Of a stretch of 64,000 bases of DNA, positions 9,556 through 18,293 are shown piece by piece (position 1 is the stretch's first letter; every line of letters starts with the position of its first letter). The notes below the pieces were generated by a model. That model was not told the origin of the DNA and did not search any database. It saw nothing but the letters and a program-made list of their open reading frames with translations. The position numbers were made by a program, and so were the translations under genes. Source of the stretch: Allochromatium vinosum DSM 180 (GTDB lineage: Bacteria; Pseudomonadota; Gammaproteobacteria; Chromatiales; Chromatiaceae). Location: positions 2,027,501 to 2,091,500 of the forward strand of contig NC_013851.1 in NCBI RefSeq assembly GCF_000025485.1, in the 5' to 3' direction.

Positions 9556-10494
9556 GTGAACCTACGCGACCTCAAATACATCCTCGCCGTGGCCGAGACG
9601 CGCCATTTCGGACGCGCCGCCGAGCGCTGCTTCGTCAGCCAGCCGACCCTGAGTGGTCAGATCAAGAAGCTGGAGGACGAACTCGACGTGATCATCTTCG
9701 AGCGCACCAACCGCTCCGTCGAGATCACCCCGGTCGGCGCGGCCATCCTCGCCCATGCGCGTCTGGCGCTCGAACAGGCCGAAGCCATCGAGCAGGTCGC
9801 GCGCGCTCATCAGGATCCCATGGCCGGTCCCCTGCGCATCGGAGCCATTCCGACGCTCAGCCCCTATCTGATGCCGCTGATCCTGATGCCGCTCAAGCAG
9901 ACCTATCCCAAGCTTCGGCTGGTGCTCTCCGAGGAGATCACCGATCTCCTGCTCGGCCGGCTCGCGCGCCATGAGATCGATGCCGCACTCCTGGCCACCG
10001 CCGTCGACGAGAACGACTTCGACAGTCTGCCGCTGTTCGAAGAGCCGTTCTGGCTGGCGCACCCGGTCAACCATCCGCTGCAAACCCATCCTGAGATCAC
10101 CGCCGACGATCTGGAGCAGATCGAATTGCTGCTGCTGGCCGACGGCCACTGTCTGACTCATCAGGTGATGGCGGTCTGCCACCTGAGCGAGCGCTCACAT
10201 CGCGGTGAGATGGCCGATCTGCGCGCCTCCAGCCTGGAGACATTGGTGCAGTTGGTACGTGCCGGATTCGGCTGCACGCTCATCCCGGCGCTGGCGGTAC
10301 GCACCGGCGAAACGAGCGACACCGGACTCGTCACCCGCTCGCTCGCCGCCCTGCCCGATGCCTATCGGCGTATTTCGCTGGTCTTCCGCAAGAGTTTTCC
10401 ACGACGTCAGGCACTGGAAGCCTTCGCCGAGGTGGTGCGTCTCCAACTGCCGGCGACCGTCAGACGCCTGCCCGCCGCCGGCACGATCGGGTAA
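9556..10494 (+). CDS. oxyR: Hydrogen peroxide-sensing LysR-type regulator OxyR
   Basis: The 312-residue protein has an N-terminal winged helix-turn-helix (AAERCFVSQPTLSGQIKKLE) and a LysR substrate-binding domain. It retains the two redox cysteines of OxyR in DGHCLTHQVMAVC. With the GTG start at 9556, they fall at residues 199 and 208, exactly the numbering of E. coli OxyR. That supports both the identity and the start codon, since no strong ribosome-binding site is visible. OxyR activates peroxide-defence genes when the disulfide forms. It is convergent with the amidotransferase gene that ends at 10516. Confidence 0.93.
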   Translation: MNLRDLKYILAVAETRHFGRAAERCFVSQPTLSGQIKKLEDELDVIIFERTNRSVEITPVGAAILAHARLALEQAEAIEQVARAHQDPMAGPLRIGAIPTLSPYLMPLILMPLKQTYPKLRLVLSEEITDLLLGRLARHEIDAALLATAVDENDFDSLPLFEEPFWLAHPVNHPLQTHPEITADDLEQIELLLLADGHCLTHQVMAVCHLSERSHRGEMADLRASSLETLVQLVRAGFGCTLIPALAVRTGETSDTGLVTRSLAALPDAYRRISLVFRKSFPRRQALEAFAEVVRLQLPATVRRLPAAGTIG

Positions 10495-10515
10495 GCGTTA
10501 CCTGTCTCGGATGAC

Positions 10516-12402
10516 CTATAGGCGCGCGTTGAACGCGGCGAACATCATCAGACTCCAGATCGCCGGACTGAAGTCCCGCATCCCGGATTGATGCTGATCG
10601 ACGATCCAGCGTACTTGCCGCTCGTCGAAAAATCCCGAATCCAGCAGCGGTGCGCCGAGCAGAAGCTGGCGCACGCGCTCGCGCAACGGACCCCGGAACC
10701 AAGAGGTGAGCGGTACCGCAAAGCCCATCTTGGGCCGGTAGAGCGTCTCGGGGCCGAGATAGGGTTCCAGGGCCTTCTTGAGAATCCACTTACCCTCGCC
10801 ACCCGCGTACTTGAGATCGGGCGACAACCCCGAGACCCAGTCCAGGAACAGATGGTCGAGAATCGGCACCCGGACCTCCAGCGCATGCGCCATGCTGGCC
10901 CGATCGACCTTGGTCAGGATGTCGCCCGGCAGATAGGTCTTCATGTCGAGATACTGCACGCGCGAGAGTGGATGTTCGGGGGCGCGCGCGGCGTGGCGTC
11001 TCAGTACCTCGACCGCGCGGTAGCCCTGTAGCTCGCGCTTGAGTCGTGCCGAGAACAGATCGCGCCGCACGCCATCGGTCAGAATGGAGACGCTCTCGAA
11101 ATAGCCTTCGACCGAGTCGAGCGCCAGGGCTTGCAGGGTCGATTTGGCCCGCAACACCTTCGGCGCCCAATCGGCCTTGGGATAGAGCGCACCCAGCAGA
11201 CCGAAGACCGGGCCGCGGACAGCTTGCGGCAGACGGCGGCGCACCCGTTCCTCGTGCAGATGCCAGCGATAGCGCCGATAGCCGGCGAAGCTCTCGTCAC
11301 CGCCATCGCCCGAGAGGCAAACCGTAACCCGTTTACGCGCCAGCTCGCAGACGCGATAGGTCGGCATCGCCGAGCTATCGGCATAGGGTTCGTCATAGAT
11401 CCCGGCGAGACGCTCGATCAGCTCGAAGTCATCCGGCTCGACCGACTCGACGTGATGATTGGTCGCATAGCGACGCGCGACTTGTTCGGCATAGGCGCTC
11501 TCGTTGAAGGCCGGATCGCCGAAGGAGATCGAGCAGGTGTTGACCGGCTGGTCGGACAACCCCGCCATCATGGCCACCACGGCGCTCGAATCGACGCCTC
11601 CGGAGAGAAAGGCGCCGAGCGGAACCTCGGCGACCAGACGGATGTTCACGGCTTCGCGCAGACGCTCGATGACTTCGGCCGTTGCTTCGGCTACGTCCTG
11701 AACCCCGTTCGGCCGGAACGAGACGTCCCAATATTCGCGCGGCTCGGGCCGTTGGTTCACACCACGCCTGATGGTCAGGGTATGGCCGGGCGGCAGCTTG
11801 TGGATGGACTTGAAGATGCTGCGCGGATCGGGCACATAGCCATAGGCGAAGTATTCCTCGACGGCCAGCGGATCGATCTCGCGCGAGAGCGAGGCGTCTT
11901 CCAGCAGCGCCTTGATCTCGGAGCCGAACAGGAGCTGACCATCGGGCCGCCAGGCGTAGTGCAGCGGCTTGATGCCGAGTCGGTCACGGGCCAGGAACAG
12001 GGTCTCGCGGTTGCGATCCCAGAGCGCGAAGGCGAACATGCCGCGAAACCGCTCGACACAGCCTTCACCCCATTGCTCCCAGGCGTGGACGATGACCTCG
12101 GTGTCACAATGGGTCCGAAAGACGTGCCCGGCGGCGGTCAGTTCGTGCGCCAGTGCCTGGAAGTTGTAGATCTCGCCGTTGTAGACCACGACCACCGTCT
12201 GGTCTTCGTTGAAGAGCGGCTGCTGTCCCGAGGCCAGATCGATGATCGAGAGCCGCCGATGCGCCAGACCCACGCCCGGCTCGGTATGCTGTCCGCCCTC
12301 GTCCGGGCCGCGATGGAAGAGCGACTGGTTCATTCGGGCGAGCAGCGAGGCGTCGACGGCCCGGCGCTCGCGCGTGTCGAAAAGACCTGAGATGCCACAC
12401 AT
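10516..12402 (-). CDS. Glutamine-dependent asparagine synthetase-like amidotransferase of the XrtA locus
   Basis: The protein is 628 residues. Its N-terminal Ntn glutaminase domain is intact: nucleophile Cys2 in MCGISG, then FHRGPDEGG, RLSIIDL and YNGEIYN. The C-terminal synthetase domain has the PP-loop FLSGGVDSSAVV and the later LSGDGGDESFAGYRRY. This class transfers ammonia from glutamine to an activated carboxylate. In exosortase A loci the target is thought to be a polysaccharide or its precursor, not aspartate. It is the last gene of the 12-gene leftward arm, 23 bases after the glycosyltransferase. A plain asnB role is possible but less likely given the context. Confidence 0.9.
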   Translation of the reverse strand: MCGISGLFDTRERRAVDASLLARMNQSLFHRGPDEGGQHTEPGVGLAHRRLSIIDLASGQQPLFNEDQTVVVVYNGEIYNFQALAHELTAAGHVFRTHCDTEVIVHAWEQWGEGCVERFRGMFAFALWDRNRETLFLARDRLGIKPLHYAWRPDGQLLFGSEIKALLEDASLSREIDPLAVEEYFAYGYVPDPRSIFKSIHKLPPGHTLTIRRGVNQRPEPREYWDVSFRPNGVQDVAEATAEVIERLREAVNIRLVAEVPLGAFLSGGVDSSAVVAMMAGLSDQPVNTCSISFGDPAFNESAYAEQVARRYATNHHVESVEPDDFELIERLAGIYDEPYADSSAMPTYRVCELARKRVTVCLSGDGGDESFAGYRRYRWHLHEERVRRRLPQAVRGPVFGLLGALYPKADWAPKVLRAKSTLQALALDSVEGYFESVSILTDGVRRDLFSARLKRELQGYRAVEVLRRHAARAPEHPLSRVQYLDMKTYLPGDILTKVDRASMAHALEVRVPILDHLFLDWVSGLSPDLKYAGGEGKWILKKALEPYLGPETLYRPKMGFAVPLTSWFRGPLRERVRQLLLGAPLLDSGFFDERQVRWIVDQHQSGMRDFSPAIWSLMMFAAFNARL

Positions 12403-12425
12403 ACGGGTGAATGTCCTATGGCTGC

Positions 12426-13601
12426 CTATTCATCGAGCAGGTCGGCATAGACCTGCGCATAGCGTTCGACCATCCCGGCGAGACTGAAGTCACGCTCAGT
12501 CCGCCGGCGTGCGTTGCGCGCGTGCTCGGCGCGCACAGCGGGATGGCGGGCATAGTGGCGCAGACGCTCGGCGATGGCCGATGGGTCGGCGCGCGGCACC
12601 AGATAGCCGGTGACATCGGGTTCGACCAGCTCGCCGTTGCCGCCGACGGCGGTGGCGATGACGGGTAGCCCAGACCCCATGGCTTCCAGGATGGTGTTGG
12701 AGATGCCCTCGCCCAGCGAGGGCAGCACGAAGACATCGAAGGCGCGCAGACACTCGGGCACGTCATTGCGCGTACCCGCCATCCAGACGATCGCGTCCAG
12801 GCCGGACTCACGAACGAAGGTCGCGATGGCCTCGCGCTGCGAGCCGTCACCGACGATCACGAGCCGAAAGCGCCGGGCGCCATCCGGCTCGCTCGCCACC
12901 AGCTCGGCGAAGGCGCGCGCGAGGGTCATCTGATCCTTGACCCGCTCCAGGCGTCCGATGGTGCCGATCACGAGCGGCTCCGGACCGGCGAATCCAGGCG
13001 ACAGCACGGCGCGACAGGCGCGCTCGGCCGGACAGGGATGAAAACGCTCCAGATCGACTCCGTTGCAAATGGTCGAGATCCGCGCGGGTGATACGCCGAT
13101 GTCGTCGATCAGATAGGACGCCAGATCGCGCGAGAGCGGGATGTAACGTCGCACCAGCGGCCGGAACGCCCGGCGCAGCCAGCGATATTTGCGACGCGTG
13201 TTGTCGAGATCATGCACATCGCGCCCATGCTCGCCATGCACGCGACCGCGCACGCCCGCCAGCCAGGCCGGAAGCTGCGACTCCAGGGCCGAGAGATTGC
13301 GCGTATGCACGATCGCCGGGCGCAGACGACGCAACAGCCGCCAGAGTCGGACATAGAGTCCGAGATCCTGTCCCGCGCGCTTGTGCAACGCATAGACCTC
13401 GACCGGAACCTGGAGACGCTGCCTGAAGACCGCGTCATAGTCGTCGACACAGAGGATGGCATGGCGAAAACGCGACGGCGGCAGACGGTTGATGAGGTTG
13501 ACCAGACCGTTCTCCAGTCCGCCGACATCGAGCCGGTAGATGATGTGGGCGATCAGCGCGGGGGGCGCGCTGACCTCTCGCGGGCGGGACGGCTCAATCA
13601 T
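12426..13601 (-). CDS. GT4-type glycosyltransferase of the exosortase A system
   Basis: The 391-residue enzyme has a GT-B fold. The N-terminal domain includes HIIYRLDVGGLENGLVNLIN, and the C-terminal nucleotide-sugar domain has GTIGRLERVKDQ and the glutamate-rich LPSLGEGISNTILEAMGSGLPVIAT. The sequence fits the sugar transferase family associated with PEP-CTERM/EpsH systems (TIGR03088, by recall). Its ATG overlaps the end of the exosortase gene by 8 bases, so the two are coupled. It would add a sugar to the lipid-linked repeat unit on the cytoplasmic face. The donor and acceptor sugars cannot be read from sequence. Confidence 0.9.
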   Translation of the reverse strand: MIEPSRPREVSAPPALIAHIIYRLDVGGLENGLVNLINRLPPSRFRHAILCVDDYDAVFRQRLQVPVEVYALHKRAGQDLGLYVRLWRLLRRLRPAIVHTRNLSALESQLPAWLAGVRGRVHGEHGRDVHDLDNTRRKYRWLRRAFRPLVRRYIPLSRDLASYLIDDIGVSPARISTICNGVDLERFHPCPAERACRAVLSPGFAGPEPLVIGTIGRLERVKDQMTLARAFAELVASEPDGARRFRLVIVGDGSQREAIATFVRESGLDAIVWMAGTRNDVPECLRAFDVFVLPSLGEGISNTILEAMGSGLPVIATAVGGNGELVEPDVTGYLVPRADPSAIAERLRHYARHPAVRAEHARNARRRTERDFSLAGMVERYAQVYADLLDE

Positions 13602-15117
13602 CCTGGTTCTCGGTCAAGGCGCGTAGATGGGCTTCGAGGCGCGGCAAGAGCTCATGCGCGAAGCGTTCAAGACGTGCGCGCGCCGGTTCTTCGTCCAGCT
13701 CTATGGGCGTGTAGAGCGCGATTCGGGCCTGATTGAGACGCCCGCCACCGAGCAGGGTCAGGGCTTCGTGGAGCTTGGCCAGATGTGGACTGGCGGTCTG
13801 ATACCCGTTGGTCCAGTACCAGTCCCAGACCAGGAGCGACTGAGTCGTGGACTTCAGTCGCGCCTCCGTCACACGCACCGTCTCACCGCCAAGATCGACG
13901 GAGCGGCTGGTCTGCGCGACTGAACGCCAAACCGGATCCTTCTGGACGACCAGGACATGCTCCGAGTTGACCATCTCACCCGAATCCTGACCGTAGAGGG
14001 CCAGATAGACGCCAACCGGCTCATCTCCCTGTGCAAAGTCCTGCCGCCACGTCTCCGAGGCGTCCAGAAACTGGGGCGTCCAGGCGCTGAGATCCGTACC
14101 CACGGGAGACCAGCCCGCCAGTTCCGAGGCGATCTCAGGTCCAGTCCAGGCCCGATCGACCGCAGAGCGTGCCTCGATCCAGATCCCGAGCAGCGGCCAG
14201 ACGACGAGCAACAGCAGACCCAGTGTCAGCCCCAGCGTCTCGCGTACAGGAGCGGACGGGGTCGCGCGCATCTCGAAGGCCGGCGGCTCCGCTTCGGTCA
14301 AACTCGGACGCTCCGCATCGGACCACAGGTTACCGAATGCGAACAGCAGGAACATCACCAGTCCGAAGAACACCCAGCCATAGATCAGATGATCGACTCC
14401 CACAGCCAGACGCATATCGCTCAGATGGCCGATCATCACGATCAGATAGGCGCGCAGCCCATTGGCCAGGATAGGCGTGAGCGCGGCCAGCACGATGAAG
14501 AGCAGACGCCGCCACAGGGCGCGATAGTTCAGATAGGCATAGAGCACCCCGAGAAAGACCGAGGCGATGAGATAGCGGATGCCGCTACAGGCGGCGACCA
14601 CCGACCAGTCGCCGCTCGGGATACTAAAGAAAGTGCCTTCCCAATAGACCGGAATGCCCGTCAGACGCAGCAGGAAGACCGTGAAGGATGCGGTGAAGTC
14701 CATCAGGGGCGGAACCAGCCATTCCCCCATGGGCACGGCGAAGAGCAGAAACGCCAGCGGAAAGGCCAGATAACGCACCGCCGCCAGACCGAAGACCAGC
14801 CAGACGAGGATCGGAACCATGAGCACGGCGGCCAGTTGCTCGATCACCAGCACATCGACCAATCGCGCCAACAGCCAGACGAATCCGTTACCCGCCAGAA
14901 TGGGCAGGGCACGCCAGTCGGTTCCATACTGGAGCACGTGCAGTCCATGACGCTTGCGCCAGACCAGAAAGAGCACGATCGGCACGACGAGGAACCCATG
15001 GGTGAAAGTCTCGGAGCGCTCCCAAATGGCAACGATGCTCGCAAAACTCGGCCACAGGAACACCGACAGCAGCGTGAACGCTCCAAACCACCACAGCAGC
15101 CGTGTTTGCATCCGCAT
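13594..15117 (-). CDS. xrtA: Exosortase A fused to an EpsI domain
   Basis: The first 270 residues form a polytopic membrane domain with the exosortase catalytic triad: Cys177 in VVAACSGIRYL, Arg222 in NGLRAYLIV and His243 in VDHLIYGW. Exosortases are membrane cysteine transpeptidases thought to cleave and anchor proteins with a C-terminal PEP-CTERM signal. After a polar linker, a further membrane span at about 293-313 leads into an EpsI-like periplasmic domain (about 320-500), the usual XrtA partner fused here in one chain. A GAGGA site about 8 bases before the ATG at 15117 supports the start. No PEP-CTERM substrate protein is encoded in the window. Confidence 0.95.
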   Translation of the reverse strand: MRMQTRLLWWFGAFTLLSVFLWPSFASIVAIWERSETFTHGFLVVPIVLFLVWRKRHGLHVLQYGTDWRALPILAGNGFVWLLARLVDVLVIEQLAAVLMVPILVWLVFGLAAVRYLAFPLAFLLFAVPMGEWLVPPLMDFTASFTVFLLRLTGIPVYWEGTFFSIPSGDWSVVAACSGIRYLIASVFLGVLYAYLNYRALWRRLLFIVLAALTPILANGLRAYLIVMIGHLSDMRLAVGVDHLIYGWVFFGLVMFLLFAFGNLWSDAERPSLTEAEPPAFEMRATPSAPVRETLGLTLGLLLLVVWPLLGIWIEARSAVDRAWTGPEIASELAGWSPVGTDLSAWTPQFLDASETWRQDFAQGDEPVGVYLALYGQDSGEMVNSEHVLVVQKDPVWRSVAQTSRSVDLGGETVRVTEARLKSTTQSLLVWDWYWTNGYQTASPHLAKLHEALTLLGGGRLNQARIALYTPIELDEEPARARLERFAHELLPRLEAHLRALTENQDD

Positions 15118-15146
15118 GGTTTCAAAGTCCTCGGCGGTCGTTGAGT

Positions 15147-16349
15147 TCAGTCACCGTTCAGCACCTCGTCGAGTTGGCGCAAACTGGCCTTCCATACGAA
15201 ATCACGCTCGATGAGCGCGCGTGCCGCACCTCCCAGACGTGCGCCCTCCTCGCTGGTCAGAATCTCGATCACGCGGCGAGCGAACGCGTTGGGTTCATCG
15301 GCTTGCCGGACATTCTGGCCGTCCGTAGCCGGGATGCCTTCCAGCGCCTGAGTGGTGGCCACCACCGGACGCGCCATGGACATGGCCTCCAGCACCTTGT
15401 TCTGAATGCCGCGCGCGATGCGCAACGGCACCACCACGACCGAGGCATGCTGCACATAGGGCCGGATGTCGGGCACGCCGCCCGTGACGCGCACGCCCGG
15501 CGTTCGCGCCAGCCCCTGGACGCGCGGGGCCGGATTCATGCCGACGATATGGAACTCGACTCCCGGAATGGCATGCCGAATCGCGGGCAGGATGGATTCG
15601 ACGAACCATTCGACGCCCTCGACGTTGGCCCAGTAATCCATGGCGCCGGTAAAGACGAGATGCGGTCCCGACGTCATGAAGGGCGATGGACGCGCGGGGT
15701 CTACCGAGAAATAGGCCGTATCCACACCGTTGCGCAAGACCCTGAGCGAAGACGGTTCCACTCCGGAACTTTGAGCAAACAGCGCCGCTTCCTGTGGCGA
15801 AATGAAAAGACTGGTATCGAAGCGTGTCGCTACCGTGCGTTCGAAGGCCAGGAGCCGCCTGGATTCGCGTCGATAGATCCAGGACAGCGGAAAACGCTGG
15901 CTGAGGCTGTACTGGCGCCACTTGTCCGAATCCATGTCGACGAAATCGATCACCCGTCGCATGGACGCGAACTCAGGCCCGATGACGAATTGAGCCATGG
16001 CCGATGAATAGACCAGCACGCGCCGGATGGCTTGATCGCGCGTGACGTCACGAATCCAGGCCGGCAACGTCGAACCACGGTAATACGGCAGGGTCAACGC
16101 CTCGCCGGTCAGCAGTCCGGTCAGGCTTCTCAGCTTGGCTCGCCGAGGCGAGAGGCGGCCGAGCCAGACACTGGCACAATACTCGCGCACGACATCGCGA
16201 TGCACGAGATCCGCCGGAGAATCGACGAAAGCCCCAAGATGCACGCGGTAGCGCGTACTGAGATAGTCGAGCAGATGGAAGGAGCGAATCTTGTCGCCCT
16301 TGTTGGGCGGATAGGGGATGCGATGCGCCAGAAAGAGCAGATCGTCCAT
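15147..16349 (-). CDS. Glycosyltransferase (PEP-CTERM/EpsH-associated, Stp1 type)
   Basis: The 400-residue GT-B protein opens with LLFLAHRIPYPPNKGDKIRS, the characteristic start of the sugar transferase family found beside exosortase A (TIGR03087, by recall). The C-terminal half has LVFTGAMDYWANVEGVEWF and PLRIARGIQNKVLEAMSMARPVVAT, with the donor-binding glutamate. It lies between the FemAB-like gene (12 bases upstream) and xrtA (29 bases downstream). It probably acts at the cytoplasmic membrane on the growing repeat unit; the sugar specificity is unknown. Confidence 0.92.
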   Translation of the reverse strand: MDDLLFLAHRIPYPPNKGDKIRSFHLLDYLSTRYRVHLGAFVDSPADLVHRDVVREYCASVWLGRLSPRRAKLRSLTGLLTGEALTLPYYRGSTLPAWIRDVTRDQAIRRVLVYSSAMAQFVIGPEFASMRRVIDFVDMDSDKWRQYSLSQRFPLSWIYRRESRRLLAFERTVATRFDTSLFISPQEAALFAQSSGVEPSSLRVLRNGVDTAYFSVDPARPSPFMTSGPHLVFTGAMDYWANVEGVEWFVESILPAIRHAIPGVEFHIVGMNPAPRVQGLARTPGVRVTGGVPDIRPYVQHASVVVVPLRIARGIQNKVLEAMSMARPVVATTQALEGIPATDGQNVRQADEPNAFARRVIEILTSEEGARLGGAARALIERDFVWKASLRQLDEVLNGD

Positions 16350-16361
16350 GTACGGCTCCCG

Positions 16362-17408
16362 TCAGCCCAGACTTCTGGAGAGCCAGGGACCGATCAGACG
16401 ACTGAGCGGCAAGGGAAGACGCTTCCAACCCTCAATGAAGAGTCGATACTTGGGGTTCAGCGGATTGACGTCCGGAACCTGACTGGATCGGACCAGATGA
16501 TATTCATAGCTCATGGGCTCCGGTTCGAAGCCCCAGTTGCGCTTGAAGTCGAACGAACCCGTGCCGCGCTTGCTGCGACCGAAGTCGAACAGTCGAACAC
16601 CCTGCTCACAGGCGCGTCGCATGACTTCCCAATACATGAAATCATTGGCCTTCAACGCCCGCGCCTCGAGCGTGCCGCCGCCGTAATAAGGCAACACCTC
16701 GTCGCGGAAGAAGAAACTGAGCACGGCCGCAATCGGTGCGCCCTGATGATGCACGGTCAGGAGTTGGCAATCCTCGCCGAATTCCTCTTTAAGGATTCGA
16801 AAATAAGTGCGTGAAAACACGGGGGTTCCCAGGTTGCGCACACTTTCGGCATAGAGGCGATGCACGGTTTCGACGTCCGTCTCGATCCGGCTCTCCAAAC
16901 CGGCCTGTATCCCCTTGCGCACCATCGCCCGCTGCTTGCGCGGGATCGCCAGCAGATTGCGCTCGGGATCCGGGTCGATCGGCTTGCGAAAGGTGACGTA
17001 GAGATCCTTGCTCGGCCAGTCCGTATGGCGCGCTGAACGGTAGCGCAGTTCCAGATAGTCGACCTTCAGCGATTCGGCCAAACGGCAGGCCTCGGCGTCG
17101 AGCTGCTCGGCGATTTCGTGCGATTCGCTCAGACTCCCGCCATAGACGCAGAAGGGTGTCGAGACCAGCGCGTTCCCAAACAAGCGACTGCGCACATGAC
17201 CCAACGGCAAGACGCCCAGAATGTCACCTGTCTCCGATTCGGCATAGAGATAGTGGGCTGAATGACCAAAGGCCGCTTCGAGCACCCGCTTCCAACCGGC
17301 ACGATGAAAAAAGGTGCCTTCGGGCCTGCATTCGACAAAGGCATCCCAGCGGGCCACATCCGCCGGCGTGAGTGTGCGAATTCGAATCGACGACCGTGCC
17401 GGCGCCAT
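16362..17408 (-). CDS. FemAB-like acyl/aminoacyltransferase of the XrtA system
   Basis: The 348-residue protein has the two-GNAT-fold layout of FemAB-like proteins. Recognisable blocks are FHRAGWKRVLEAAFGH, the central KGIQAGLESRIETD and the C-terminal motif FDFGRSKRGTGSFDFKRNWGFEP, which typify the PEP-CTERM-associated FemAB family. It may add an amino acid or acyl group to a sugar or protein in this pathway; that is inference. The ATG at 17406-17408 overlaps the deacetylase stop as ATGA, which favours this start over the much longer open frame to 17702 that lies antisense-like over the deacetylase. Confidence 0.9.
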   Translation of the reverse strand: MAPARSSIRIRTLTPADVARWDAFVECRPEGTFFHRAGWKRVLEAAFGHSAHYLYAESETGDILGVLPLGHVRSRLFGNALVSTPFCVYGGSLSESHEIAEQLDAEACRLAESLKVDYLELRYRSARHTDWPSKDLYVTFRKPIDPDPERNLLAIPRKQRAMVRKGIQAGLESRIETDVETVHRLYAESVRNLGTPVFSRTYFRILKEEFGEDCQLLTVHHQGAPIAAVLSFFFRDEVLPYYGGGTLEARALKANDFMYWEVMRRACEQGVRLFDFGRSKRGTGSFDFKRNWGFEPEPMSYEYHLVRSSQVPDVNPLNPKYRLFIEGWKRLPLPLSRLIGPWLSRSLG

Positions 17409-18280
17409 CACACCGATTCCTGGGAAGCGGGAGCGATCGAAGGCAGCAAAAAGATCCGATCCATGCGATCCCAGTGGAAATCGCTCAGCAACCTCCGCCA
17501 GCGCGCTTCCATCCGCGCGAGATTGAGATAGTGACGAAAACGTGTCTTTGCCGACAGCCCCGAAATTCGCGGTTGCTCGGGATCGATCTCCCAGGGGTGA
17601 AAATAAAAGATCCCTGAGACTCCTTCGATATGATTCAGTCGCTTGAACGCCCAGCGGGAGACGAGATAGGGATAGAGCCGAAAATATCCACCACCTCCAC
17701 ACGGCAGGCGGCGCGCGCGCACATCAATGGTCGAAATCGGGACTTCGATGAAAGCGTCGTCACCTGGAATCGGATTGAACGCGAATCGCGGCGCCTCGGG
17801 TTCTCCGTAGTGGTCATGACGAATCGGATAGACGCTCGAGCTGTAGCGGTGCCCGGTTTCGCGCAAGACTTCATGCGCCCAGGGCGTCGAATCGTCGATC
17901 GAATAACTGGCGGCACGATACCCCTGGATCGCGACGCCCGCCACGTCTTCGAGGAGAGACTTCGTGCGATGTGCGTCTTCCAGAAAAGCCTGGCGAGTCT
18001 GTCGATTGACGCGAACATGGGCATAACCATGACTCGCCAGTTCGTGACCGCGCCGAACGAGTTCGCGGATCAAATCCGAATGACGCTCGGCGACCCATCC
18101 GAGTGTAAAGAACGTCGCGGACACACCATGCTCATCGAGAATATCAAGGATACGACGCAGGTTGCGATCGATACGCGAAGGCCGGGCGCACCAGGTATCA
18201 CGTGAGACATGCGTTTCGAAGGCGGAGACCTGATAATAGTCCTCCACATCGATGGTCATGGCATTGCGAATCGTCTCCAC
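17408..18280 (-). CDS. Polysaccharide deacetylase (NodB fold) of the XrtA system
   Basis: The 290-residue enzyme matches the deacetylase family of exosortase loci. Motif 1 is MTIDVEDYYQ with the catalytic and metal aspartates, motif 2 is ELASHGYAHVRV (H-x3-H metal ligands) and motif 3 is GYRAASYSIDD. It would remove N-acetyl groups from the exopolysaccharide, as in related PgaB/NodB enzymes. I chose the GTG at 18278-18280 because an AAGGGG site lies about 9 bases upstream and the next ATG (18259) would drop residues conserved before the first motif. Starts further upstream would overlap the barrel gene, which ends at 18294. Its stop is coupled to the FemAB-like gene. Confidence 0.92.
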   Translation of the reverse strand: METIRNAMTIDVEDYYQVSAFETHVSRDTWCARPSRIDRNLRRILDILDEHGVSATFFTLGWVAERHSDLIRELVRRGHELASHGYAHVRVNRQTRQAFLEDAHRTKSLLEDVAGVAIQGYRAASYSIDDSTPWAHEVLRETGHRYSSSVYPIRHDHYGEPEAPRFAFNPIPGDDAFIEVPISTIDVRARRLPCGGGGYFRLYPYLVSRWAFKRLNHIEGVSGIFYFHPWEIDPEQPRISGLSAKTRFRHYLNLARMEARWRRLLSDFHWDRMDRIFLLPSIAPASQESV

Positions 18281-18293
18281 GTGCCGGTACCCC

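Noticed and set aside
13957-15144. A 395-codon frame opposite the exosortase gene.
   Set aside because: Its histidine/arginine/glutamine-rich composition is typical of antisense reading of a membrane protein.
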